Under the pieces are notes generated by a model that saw only the letters and a list, made by a program, of their open reading frames with translations, was not told the DNA's origin and ran no database searches. A stretch of DNA of 55,726 bases, taken from the NCBI GenBank assembly GCA_020057885.1, contig JAGVEX010000016.1, positions 1-55,726 of the forward strand, in the 5' to 3' direction. Every line of letters begins with the position of its first letter. The first letter of the stretch is position 1. Both the position numbers and the translations under genes were made by a program. This document shows positions 39,684 through 47,372 of the stretch, one piece after another. The stretch is from a bacterium. GTDB taxonomy: Bacteria > Patescibacteriota > Patescibacteriia > Veblenbacterales > UBA10138.

Positions 39684-40088
39684 ATGTCTAAAATTATTAT
39701 TTTAAGAACAGATGGCGGAGCACGCGGTAACCCTGGTCCGGCGGCTATTGGCGTGGTGTTGGAAGATGAACAAAAAAAAGTTATTAAAGAATTTGGCCGT
39801 TATATTGGCGAAACCACAAATAATCAGGCCGAGTATCAAGCTTTGTTAGCAGGCCTTACTGAGGCGCATAAATTGGGCGCAGAAGAGGTTTATTGTTATT
39901 TAGATAGTGAATTGGTGGTAAAACAGCTTAAGAGGGAATATAAGGTTAAAGATAAAGAATTGGCTCCGCTTTTTATTAAAATTTGGAACTTGAGCCAAAA
40001 TTTTAAAAAAATTTCTTATCATCATATACCGCGCGAGCAAAATAAGCACGCTGATATGTTGGTAAACAAAGCGCTTGATAATAATTAA
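39684..40088 (+). CDS. Ribonuclease HI family protein
   Basis: A 134-aa RNase H fold. The four acidic residues are in ILRTDGGARGNPGPAAIG (Asp10), NNQAEYQALLAGL (Glu), YCYLDSELVVKQL (Asp) and PREQNKHADMLVNKAL (Asp). It lacks the basic handle insertion of E. coli RNase HI, as in archaeal/Sto-type RNase HI. It removes RNA from RNA-DNA hybrids. Genes upstream (recJ) and downstream (NUDIX) are 10 bp away. Confidence 0.93.
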   Translation: MSKIIILRTDGGARGNPGPAAIGVVLEDEQKKVIKEFGRYIGETTNNQAEYQALLAGLTEAHKLGAEEVYCYLDSELVVKQLKREYKVKDKELAPLFIKIWNLSQNFKKISYHHIPREQNKHADMLVNKALDNN

Positions 40089-40098
40089 TTAAAATTCT

Positions 40099-40536
40099 AT
40101 GAGCGAAAAAGGCATTACTGGCGGGGGAGCTGGAGTAATGGTTATTAAAGAAGGTAAAGTATTGTTGGGTTTGAGAAATTCCGATCCAACTAAAGCGGAT
40201 AGCGCTCTTCATGGCGAGGGTAATTGGACAATGCCTGGCGGCAAAATACGTTTTGGTGACACCTTCGAGCAAACAGCTTCACGCGAGTTAACAGAGGAAA
40301 CTGGTTTAGTAGGCAATAGTTTTAAGGTTTTTTCAGTATCAAACGATAAAGTTCCAGACGCTCATTTTATTACTGTAGGTTTATTGTGCGATGATTTTAA
40401 TGGAGAACCTAAAGTTATGGAGCCAGACGAGATTGTTGAATGGCGTTGGTGGAATATAGATAAACTGCCGAGCAATATTTTTCCACCAAGCAGAATAATG
40501 GCAGATAATTATTTGAGCGGTAAAATGTATCATTAA
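40099..40536 (+). CDS. NUDIX hydrolase (NUDT15/MutT-like)
   Basis: A 145-aa hydrolase with the NUDIX box GGKIRFGDTFEQTASRELTEETGL. The C-terminal EPKVMEPDEIVEWRWWNIDKLPSNIFPPS is characteristic of the NUDT15-like nucleotide diphosphatase group. Roughly eight extra residues (NSDPTKADSALHGEG) precede the core compared with typical members. It probably cleans oxidised or unwanted nucleoside triphosphates. Confidence 0.93.
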   Translation: MSEKGITGGGAGVMVIKEGKVLLGLRNSDPTKADSALHGEGNWTMPGGKIRFGDTFEQTASRELTEETGLVGNSFKVFSVSNDKVPDAHFITVGLLCDDFNGEPKVMEPDEIVEWRWWNIDKLPSNIFPPSRIMADNYLSGKMYH

Positions 40537-40546
40537 TTTTGGAAGT

Positions 40547-41104
40547 ATGAAAATTCCACCACAAGCCAAAAGAGTTTTTAAAGGAGTTATTTTTGATGTG
40601 TATCAATGGGAACAGGAGATGTTTGACGGTTCTAAGGTAATTTTTGAAAAAATCAAACGCCCTTATACTGTTGAAGTTATCCCGGTGTACGAAGGTAAGA
40701 TATTGGTTGCTTTACAAGAACAGCCAACTCGTCCGTTGAGTTATTCTTTATTTGGCGGCAGAGTTGATGAAGGAGAGGACGAATTAAGTGCAGCCAAACG
40801 TGAACTCTTAGAGGAAGCTGGTTTAGCTTCGGAAGATTGGGAATTATTTAAAATAGACGACCCTAGTTCCAAAATAGATTGGAAAGTTTATTATTTTATT
40901 GCGCGTAATTGTAAGAAAACAGCCGAACAAAAACTTGATGCCGGTGAAAAAATACAAATTAAAACAATGTCTTTTGATGAATTTATAAATTTAATGTCGT
41001 CTGGCGAAACCCATGATAATCAGTTAGTAGCCGATATTTTGAGAATGAAACTAGAACCGAGTAAGTTGGAAGAATTTAAGAAAAAATTATTTAAAAATAT
41101 ATGA
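40547..41104 (+). CDS. NUDIX hydrolase (ADP-ribose pyrophosphatase-like)
   Basis: A 185-aa hydrolase of the NudF type. The sequence KRPYTVEVIPVYEGKILVALQEQPTRPLSYSLFGGRVDEGEDELSAAKRELLEEAGLASEDWELF has the NUDIX box with the preceding E-rich pattern of ADP-sugar pyrophosphatases. It overlaps the next gene by 4 bp (ATGA). It differs clearly from the NUDIX protein immediately upstream, so it is not a tandem duplicate. Confidence 0.92.
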   Translation: MKIPPQAKRVFKGVIFDVYQWEQEMFDGSKVIFEKIKRPYTVEVIPVYEGKILVALQEQPTRPLSYSLFGGRVDEGEDELSAAKRELLEEAGLASEDWELFKIDDPSSKIDWKVYYFIARNCKKTAEQKLDAGEKIQIKTMSFDEFINLMSSGETHDNQLVADILRMKLEPSKLEEFKKKLFKNI

Positions 41105-41874
41105 ATTATAAAAATAAAATTTTGCCAATTATACGACAAACGCGGGCGATTTCTTTGTCTAAATATGGTGTTGATAAAATTATTAGGCAAAAAGGTCAAT
41201 CACAAGTTGATGTGGTTACAGAGGTTGATATTAAAATTGAAAAGCTTTTAAAAAACAAGTTAAAAATTTTATATCCCGATATAGAATTTGTTGGGGAAGA
41301 GTTGGGTGGAAATAGAAAATCAAGCCGTTTTTGGTTAGTTGATCCAATTGACGGTACCGGCCATTATATAAGAGGTTTGCCGTTTTGTACCACAATGCTA
41401 GCTTTGATTGACAAAGGAAAACCGGTTTTTTCCGTAATTTATGATTTTGTAAAAGATGAGGTTTATTGGGCGCAGAGCGGTGGTGGAGCATTTTGCAATA
41501 AAACAAGAATCGGGGTAAGTAATAGGAAGCCTCAGAAATCTTATATTGCCTGTGAAACTCATCTTGCTAAACCGGCTAATATTAAAATTCTTAATTCTCT
41601 GGAAAAGAAAATGGCCATTATGAGCACTATTAGTTCTGGTTGGGAGCATGCCATGGTCGCCACTGGAAAGTTAGACGCCAGAATATGTTTTGACCCCTAT
41701 GGCTGTGATTATGATTATGCTCCAGGTGCCTTGCTTATAGCAGAGGCCGGTGGTATTGTTCGAAATCTTTATTCTAATAAGTACGATTATCGTAATGTTA
41801 ATTTTATTGCAGCGGCTCCAGCTATTTATAAAGAATTAACTAAAGGCCCAAGTGCCATATTTCCAGTTAAATAA
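41101..41874 (+). CDS. Inositol-monophosphatase-family phosphatase
   Basis: A 257-aa enzyme. Metal ligands lie in VGEELGG (Glu), WLVDPIDGTGHYIRGLPF (Asp-Pro-Ile-Asp-Gly-Thr) and CDYDYAPGALLIAEAGG (Asp). Substrates in the family include inositol phosphate, fructose 1,6-bisphosphate and 3'-phosphoadenosine 5'-phosphate. Coupling to an ADP-ribose-type NUDIX enzyme suggests nucleotide clean-up. A strong terminator follows. Confidence 0.93.
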   Translation: MNYKNKILPIIRQTRAISLSKYGVDKIIRQKGQSQVDVVTEVDIKIEKLLKNKLKILYPDIEFVGEELGGNRKSSRFWLVDPIDGTGHYIRGLPFCTTMLALIDKGKPVFSVIYDFVKDEVYWAQSGGGAFCNKTRIGVSNRKPQKSYIACETHLAKPANIKILNSLEKKMAIMSTISSGWEHAMVATGKLDARICFDPYGCDYDYAPGALLIAEAGGIVRNLYSNKYDYRNVNFIAAAPAIYKELTKGPSAIFPVK

Positions 41875-41892
41875 AAATTTTATAGATAAACA

Positions 41893-41921
41893 AAAACTTC
41901 GGGGTTGAACCCGAAGTTTTT
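41893..41921. terminator. Bidirectional terminator shared with rnpB
   Basis: AAAACTTCGGG (41893-41903) and CCCGAAGTTTT (41910-41920), with A- and T-runs on both sides. It ends the recJ-to-phosphatase transcript and the minus-strand RNase P RNA. Confidence 0.9.
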
Positions 41922-41933
41922 GATGTTTAATTT

Positions 41934-42410
41934 GCCAGATAAACCAATAAGCCGAATTTTGTATTCCGATTTGCATCGGAACAGCGACTATCTATCTTGT
42001 TCCTAATTCGCATTAGGACTCTAGCTACCAACCCGTCCCGCCTAGCGGGACCTACTTGGTATTGCACCGGGTAGAGTTTGCCTAGCCCTCCAAATCACTT
42101 TGGAAGCTGGTGAGCTCTTACTTTACCCGCCGAAGCGAGCTATCCCGCGCGTAGGCGGGCTCACCGTTTCACCCATCACCCCGTAAAATTAATTTTGCAA
42201 TTAATCACGTGGCTGGTTTATTTTCTGTTGTACTTGTCCTGCGGCCTTGTTACCAAGGCCAACGGCTCCTGTTAGGAGCTACCCCTCCCTAAAAGCGGGA
42301 GCGCTATGGTGTTCGGACTTTCCTCCCCTCGACAAGCTCGGGGTAAACCCCAAAGTATATTAGGGTTTGTCTTGAGCTTGCCGAAAGGCAATCGCCTAGA
42401 TTTACCTAGC
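41934..42410 (-). ncRNA. rnpB: RNase P RNA
   Basis: Read on the minus strand. The 5' strand GCTAGGTAAATC (from 42410) pairs with GGTTTATCTGGC at the 3' end as helix P1. The universal core GGGGAGGAAAGTCCGAACACC follows P3. ACAAGTACAACAGAAA and GGGTGATGGGTGAAACGGTGAGC lie in the middle, and the end has AAGATAGATAGTCGCTGTTCC with ATTCGGCTTATTGG, the CCA-binding partner of bacterial type A RNA. The length of about 477 nt exceeds E. coli M1 (377 nt). The excess sits in P3 and in GC-rich peripheral hairpins. It is the catalytic part of tRNA 5' processing. Confidence 0.95.
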
Positions 42411-42416
42411 GTTATT

Positions 42417-42444
42417 AACCTAGCATAAACTCGCAAAAAGTCAA
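42417..42444 (-). promoter_or_regulatory. rnpB promoter
   Basis: On the minus strand TTGACT (42444-42439), 16 bp, TAGGTT (42422-42417). The predicted start about 7 nt downstream coincides with the first base of helix P1 (42410), which supports both calls. Confidence 0.65.
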
Positions 42445-42472
42445 GTGTATGCGCTATACTATAGTTTGTATC

Positions 42473-42522
42473 ACCCAATAACTTAATTTAGCGTCTATAT
42501 TAGACAATTAATGCTATTGGGT
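42473..42522. repeat. Nested 50-bp palindrome between rnpB and the polysaccharide cluster
   Basis: ACCCAATA (42473-42480), TTAATT, GTCTA (42493-42497), centre TAT, TAGAC (42501-42505), AATTAA, TATTGGGT (42515-42522): three nested, perfectly matching arms separated by small asymmetric gaps. As RNA it would form a rod. It lacks a T-run. It may be a leader structure for the cluster or a small palindromic element. Confidence 0.6.
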
Positions 42523-42581
42523 TTAAAATACCAATCGATTTTGGCCTATATTAGTAGTTTTAACGAATTTTATTATTGAGT

Positions 42582-43958
42582 ATGAAACGATCGCAATTAG
42601 TCCTTTCTACCATAGCATTACCGCTTGATTATTTAATGTTGCTTTTAGCCGGTTTATTGGCTTATCAGTTACGTTTTGTGACCTTTATTCGCGATATTAA
42701 GCCAATTGTTTTTCAATTGCCACTGCATAATTTTATTCCAATATTGTTGATAATGTCGGTGATTTGGATAGTTCTTTTTGCGGTGGCTGGTTTATACACC
42801 TTGCGTTCTTATTTAAAATTTTCTAAAGAAGTATCAAGATTGTTTTTGGGTTGTTCTGCCGGACTCGCTTTGATTATTGTATTATTCTTTTTTAATCCAT
42901 TTTTATTTAATTCCCGTTTTATTGTTTTAGCTGGTTGGTTACTGGCTTTTGTTTTAACTACTATTGGTCGTTTGGTTTTAAGATTAGTACGCGCAAGTTT
43001 ATATCGTCGCAATATAGCGACTACCAAAATTCTTTTGGTGGGTAACGATCAAGCCACCTTGGTTTTAGAAAATCTTTTTAAACAATCGCCTGGTTTAGGT
43101 TTTAGAATAATCTCTCGCGTTGATTCGTTACCAGTCGACAAACTCGACGATTATACCTTTGGTGTAGACGAAGTAATTGTGGGCGATCCAACTTTATCGC
43201 GTGAGGCTAATTTGAATATTTTAGAATATTGCGTTACACATCATTTAGGCTTTAAATATGTGGCAGATATGTTTGAAGCTCAATCGCACAATGTGGTAAT
43301 ACATACCTTTGCTGGTATGCCGTTAGTGGAAATTAAACGTACACCACTTGATGGTTGGGGCAGGGTGGCAAAGAGAATATTTGATTTAGTGTTGTCTTTT
43401 TTTCTGCTAATAATATTATTACCAATATTTTTTATTATTACCGTGTTAATATATTTAGATTCAAGTGGGACGGCTATAGTAGCGCTCGAACGAGTGGGGG
43501 AGCACGGTAAAAAATTCCGTTTGTATAAATTCCGTTCCATGATTTGCGGCGCGGAAAAATTAAAGGATCAGCTAATGCCATATAATGAACGTGCCGATGG
43601 CCCTTTATTTAAAATGACAAATGATCCCAGGGTTACTAAATTTGGCCGCATTTTACGCCGTACCTCGCTCGATGAATTGCCACAGTTGTGGAATGTTATA
43701 AGGGGTGAAATGTCGCTGGTCGGTCCGCGTCCCCACGAGCCGCGGGAAGTTGAAAAATACAAACAACATCATCATAAATTGCTTAATTTAAAATCTGGTA
43801 TGACCGGTTTGGCGCAAATTTCCGGGCGCTCTAATTTGAATTTTGAAGACGAGGCTAAATTGGATATGTTCTATATAGAAAACTGGTCACTGGGGCAGGA
43901 TATTGTTATTTTGGTGAAAACTATTATAGTAGTGTTACAGCGTAAATCAGTTTCATAA
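42582..43958 (+). CDS. Undecaprenyl-phosphate sugar phosphotransferase (initiating glycosyltransferase)
   Basis: I use ATG 42582 (MKRSQLVLSTIALPLDYLMLLLAG), giving 458 aa. Four N-terminal membrane helices (to about residue 130) and a CoA-binding-like nucleotide fold (ILLVGNDQATLVLENLFKQSPGLGFRIISRV) come first. A fifth helix leads into the catalytic domain KRIFDLVLSFFLLIILLPIF...YKFRSMICGAEK...RRTSLDELPQLWNVIRGEMSLVGPRPH. This is the WbaP/CpsE polyisoprenyl-phosphate hexose-1-phosphate transferase type, which starts a surface polysaccharide on the lipid carrier. Confidence 0.95.
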   Translation: MKRSQLVLSTIALPLDYLMLLLAGLLAYQLRFVTFIRDIKPIVFQLPLHNFIPILLIMSVIWIVLFAVAGLYTLRSYLKFSKEVSRLFLGCSAGLALIIVLFFFNPFLFNSRFIVLAGWLLAFVLTTIGRLVLRLVRASLYRRNIATTKILLVGNDQATLVLENLFKQSPGLGFRIISRVDSLPVDKLDDYTFGVDEVIVGDPTLSREANLNILEYCVTHHLGFKYVADMFEAQSHNVVIHTFAGMPLVEIKRTPLDGWGRVAKRIFDLVLSFFLLIILLPIFFIITVLIYLDSSGTAIVALERVGEHGKKFRLYKFRSMICGAEKLKDQLMPYNERADGPLFKMTNDPRVTKFGRILRRTSLDELPQLWNVIRGEMSLVGPRPHEPREVEKYKQHHHKLLNLKSGMTGLAQISGRSNLNFEDEAKLDMFYIENWSLGQDIVILVKTIIVVLQRKSVS

Positions 43959-43968
43959 TTTGCATATT

Positions 43969-45054
43969 ATGCGTGTTGCTTTAGCTCATGATCATTTAAA
44001 TCAAATAGGCGGTGCCGAGCAGGTGCTGGCGGAGTTTCACAAACTTTATCCAACCGCGCCGGTTTTTACCTTGCTTTATGATCGCGCAGTGGTGGGTAAA
44101 TTTTGTGATGATTGGAATATAAAAACTTCTTTTGTGGAGAGGTTGCCTGGCGGCGCGCGATTTTTTAAATGGTATCTTTGGTTAATGCCAACTGCCGTGG
44201 AACAATTTGATTTTACTAATTTCGATACAGTGATAAGTTCAGCCTCGGCGCTTATTAAAGGCATAGTGGTAAAACCGGCTACCACACATATCTGCTATTG
44301 CCACACTCCCACCAGATATTTGTGGAGTGATACTCATCAATATACTTCCGACTTACCACAGCCGCGTTGGGTAAAAAAAATATTGCCAATTTTACTCACT
44401 CGTCTTAGACAGTGGGATTTTGTGGCGGCTCAGCGTGTTGATTATTTTGTAGCTAATTCAAAATTTGTAGCGAAACGCATTGCTAAATATTACCGTCGTG
44501 AATCCGAAGTTATTTACCCGCCAGTTAAGGTATCTAATTTTAAAAATTTAGCTGAACCAGAAGATTATTATTTGATTATTTCTCGCCTGAGACCATACAA
44601 ACGAGTTGATTTGGCAATTCGCGCTTTTAATAAATTAGGCATCCCTTTGCGTGTTATTGGCACCGGTGAACAAGAAGCTGAACTAAAAGCTTTAGCAAAA
44701 CCGCATATTACTTTTTTGGGTCAAGTTTCCGAAGAGGAAAAGGCACGTCAATTGGCGCATTGTCGGGCGCTCATTCATCCCCAAGAAGAAGATTTTGGCA
44801 TTACAGCGGTGGAGGCTATGGCCTCCGGCAGACCAGTAATTGCTTATGGAGCAGGCGGAGCCATAGAAACAGTGCAAGATGGAATTACTGGTAAATTATT
44901 CATCGAACAAAGTTGGGAGGCTCTCGCTGATACTGTAATACGTTTCCGTTATGAAAAATTTGATCCAATTAAAATTCAAGCCGAGGTTCAAAAATTTTCT
45001 CAGGAGCATTTTGATGAAAAATGGCAAAGTTATGTTAAAAAAGTAACAGCCTAA
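43969..45054 (+). CDS. Glycosyltransferase family 4, first of three
   Basis: ATG 43969 gives 361 aa (MRVALAHDHLNQIGGAEQVLAEF). The GT-B fold is seen in the N-terminal GGAEQ acceptor loop, the Ser/Asn segment YFVANSKFVAKRIAKYY, RLRPYKRVDLAIRAF and the nucleotide-sugar motif EEDFGITAVEAMASGRPVIAYGAGG (E-x7-E). HICYCHTPTRYLWSDTHQY is typical of the WbaZ/mannosyltransferase-like group. It is 10 bp after the initiating transferase and 1 bp before the next GT. Confidence 0.93.
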   Translation: MRVALAHDHLNQIGGAEQVLAEFHKLYPTAPVFTLLYDRAVVGKFCDDWNIKTSFVERLPGGARFFKWYLWLMPTAVEQFDFTNFDTVISSASALIKGIVVKPATTHICYCHTPTRYLWSDTHQYTSDLPQPRWVKKILPILLTRLRQWDFVAAQRVDYFVANSKFVAKRIAKYYRRESEVIYPPVKVSNFKNLAEPEDYYLIISRLRPYKRVDLAIRAFNKLGIPLRVIGTGEQEAELKALAKPHITFLGQVSEEEKARQLAHCRALIHPQEEDFGITAVEAMASGRPVIAYGAGGAIETVQDGITGKLFIEQSWEALADTVIRFRYEKFDPIKIQAEVQKFSQEHFDEKWQSYVKKVTA

Positions 45055-45055
45055 T

Positions 45056-46216
45056 ATGGTAGTCGGCGTTGATATTCGTTGTTTGCAAGACACTTGGCGC
45101 ACTGGCGTGGGTGAAGTGGCTTGGCAAACTTTACGCGCCTTAGCTAATTTTCCCGATATTAAGTTAGTTGGTTTTGCTAATGCAGCTGGAAAAATTAATT
45201 TACCACCTGAAGTTGAAAAAGTTATTAAAGTAGTTAGGACTAGGGTGCCCAATAAAGTTAAAAACTTGGCATTTTATCTAAAACTAGGCAAATCGTTAGA
45301 TAAATTATTAACTGAACAAAGCGGTACACCAATAGATGTTTTGTGGTTACCAAACCCGGGATTTGCTTTTTTTAGCGGTCAAGTGCCAGTAGTGCTGACA
45401 GTGCATGATTTATCTTTTATTCATTTTTCAGAATTTTTTCCGCGTCGAGGTAAGTGGTGGTATTTTCCAGCCGTGCGCCAGTTGCTAAAAAAAGGCTTAC
45501 CGCAAAAATCTTTTGTAGCCGCTGTTTCTCAACATACGGCTGATGATTTAGTTGAACAATTTCCCAATCTACGCTCTAAAATTAAGGTTATATATCCAGG
45601 TGTAACAGAGGATAATTTTACCTCGCCTTCAGATCAATTTAAAAAAAGTGTTAGAGATAAATTTAATTTACCAACCAGATTTCTTTTAAGTGTAGGCACG
45701 GTTGAGCCGCGCAAAAATTATGGTTTGCTTTTGCAAGCCTATGATAATTTATTAAAAATAGAACCAACTTATCCTTGGGATTTAGTAATTGTCGGCGGTT
45801 GGGGTTGGCGTTCACAAGCTTTAAAAAAGCAATATAATAATTTAACTTGCCAAAGTAGAATTCACTTTGTTGGTTATGTAACTAGTGAAGAAAAAAAAGC
45901 GCTCTACGCTCAGGCTGAATTGTTTTTGTACCCGTCTTTTTATGAAGGGTTCGGTATTCCACCACTGGAGGCCATGGCAGCTAGCGTGCCAGTGGTGGTT
46001 AGTCACACCTCTTCACTAGCAGATGTGGTAGGTGAGGGGGGTGTTTTATTAAACCCGCGAAAATCCTCAGCTTGGGTGGAAGCTTTGCAATGGCTCAAAG
46101 AAGATGCAGGCGCGCGGCAACAATTATCTCAGCAAGGCCGCAGGCAGGCACAAAAGTTTTCCTGGACCAGTTCCGCCCAAAGTTATTATGATTTATTTAA
46201 ATCTTTGCTTAATTAA
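45056..46216 (+). CDS. Glycosyltransferase family 4, second of three
   Basis: A 386-aa GT-B enzyme. MVVGVDIRCLQDTWRTGVGEVAWQTLRAL is the N-terminal Rossmann part, VVLTVHDLSFIHFSEFFPRRGKWWY the acceptor side, SVGTVEPRKNYGLLLQAYDNL the linker, and PSFYEGFGIPPLEAMAASVPVVVSHTSSLADVVGEGGVLLNP the donor site with E-x7-E. Probably adds one sugar to the lipid-linked repeat unit. Confidence 0.94.
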   Translation: MVVGVDIRCLQDTWRTGVGEVAWQTLRALANFPDIKLVGFANAAGKINLPPEVEKVIKVVRTRVPNKVKNLAFYLKLGKSLDKLLTEQSGTPIDVLWLPNPGFAFFSGQVPVVLTVHDLSFIHFSEFFPRRGKWWYFPAVRQLLKKGLPQKSFVAAVSQHTADDLVEQFPNLRSKIKVIYPGVTEDNFTSPSDQFKKSVRDKFNLPTRFLLSVGTVEPRKNYGLLLQAYDNLLKIEPTYPWDLVIVGGWGWRSQALKKQYNNLTCQSRIHFVGYVTSEEKKALYAQAELFLYPSFYEGFGIPPLEAMAASVPVVVSHTSSLADVVGEGGVLLNPRKSSAWVEALQWLKEDAGARQQLSQQGRRQAQKFSWTSSAQSYYDLFKSLLN

Positions 46217-46218
46217 AA

Positions 46219-47313
46219 ATGAAAATAGTAATTGATGCGAGACTTTATGGTTTAGAGCACCGAGGTTTGGGCAGATATTTAGTTGAGTTGATTGACGCGC
46301 TCGGTAAAATTGATCGTGAAAATAATTATATTTTATTAACCAACCCCAACAATAAGGGGCAAATTTTAAATTTACCCTCAAATTTTACAGTCGTATCCGC
46401 GCCTTGGCGGGTTTATAGTTTGGTAGAACAAATTAAATTACCGCTTTTGTTGCGTAAAATTAAACCGGATTTAATCCATTTTCCGCATTTTACTGTTCCT
46501 TTTTTGGCGCCTGCACCATTTGTCGTAACAATTCACGATTTAATCTTGCACCATTTTCCTTCAGAACGAGCCACTACTTTATCCCCAATATTATATTGGT
46601 TTAAAGTGCGTGTTTATTATTTAGTGGTAGGGGTGGCTATACGCCGAGCTAAAAAAATTATTACTATAAGCCAGGCCGTGGCTCAGGATATAATTAATTA
46701 TTATCCAAAAGAAAAAAGTAAGATTTCAATTATTCCTTTAGCACCAGGCAGTTTAAATGAGGGTGTAGTTTTAAACCTGCCACTGAAATATTTTTTAGCA
46801 GTGGGTGCGGCTTATCCGCATAAAAATTTGGAATTAGTACTAAGAGCACTTAAGCAAGTGCCAGCTGATTTAAATGATTTTAAATTTATAGTAGTGGGCA
46901 GAAAAGATATTTTTATGGAGCGTTTAGAAAAATATGCTAGCGAGTTGGGTTTGGTTGAAAAAGTAATTTTTTGGGGTGAGGCCAGCGAGGGCGAGCTGGT
47001 TACTTTATATAAAAATGCCACAGCGTATCTTTTGCCATCGCTCGCTGAGGGTTTTGGCTTAGGCGCGGTAGAAGCTTTAGCTTGTGGTACACCGGTGATT
47101 GCGGCTGATATTCCGGTATTGCATGAAGTTCTAGGCCAAGCAGCCCTATTTGTTAATCCGCAAAGCGAGTTGGACTTAATTAAAGCCTGGCAAGCCATTC
47201 AAAATTCCGAAACAAGAAAAATTTTATTGTCAGCTGGTCAAGGCGTGCTTCAAAATTTATCGTGGGACAAGGTGGCACATAAAATGCAAAAGTTATATAC
47301 AGACCAAAATTGA
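46219..47313 (+). CDS. Glycosyltransferase family 4, third of three
   Basis: A 364-aa GT-B enzyme, similar in layout to the preceding one: MKIVIDARLYGLEHRGLGRYLVELIDAL, FVVTIHDLILHHFPSERATTL, AVGAAYPHKNLELVLRALKQV and PSLAEGFGLGAVEALACGTPVIAADIPVLHEVLGQAALFVNP. It starts 2 bp after the second GT. It is the last gene before the separate DUF4012 promoter, although its own terminator is not evident. Confidence 0.94.
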   Translation: MKIVIDARLYGLEHRGLGRYLVELIDALGKIDRENNYILLTNPNNKGQILNLPSNFTVVSAPWRVYSLVEQIKLPLLLRKIKPDLIHFPHFTVPFLAPAPFVVTIHDLILHHFPSERATTLSPILYWFKVRVYYLVVGVAIRRAKKIITISQAVAQDIINYYPKEKSKISIIPLAPGSLNEGVVLNLPLKYFLAVGAAYPHKNLELVLRALKQVPADLNDFKFIVVGRKDIFMERLEKYASELGLVEKVIFWGEASEGELVTLYKNATAYLLPSLAEGFGLGAVEALACGTPVIAADIPVLHEVLGQAALFVNPQSELDLIKAWQAIQNSETRKILLSAGQGVLQNLSWDKVAHKMQKLYTDQN

Positions 47314-47338
47314 GTTTTAATTAAAATTCTTGTATAAT
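47310..47338 (+). promoter_or_regulatory. Promoter of the DUF4012 gene
   Basis: TTGAGT (47310-47315), 17 bp, TATAAT (47333-47338), 35 bp before the DUF4012 ATG, overlapping the end of the third GT gene. Confidence 0.78.
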
Positions 47339-47372
47339 ATTAGAGTGTTAAAAATAAGAAGTTAACAAAAAC

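Noticed and set aside
41880-42425. Short protein frames within the rnpB region (for example minus strand 42272-42478)
   Set aside because: The region is unambiguously RNase P RNA by its conserved core and P1 pairing.
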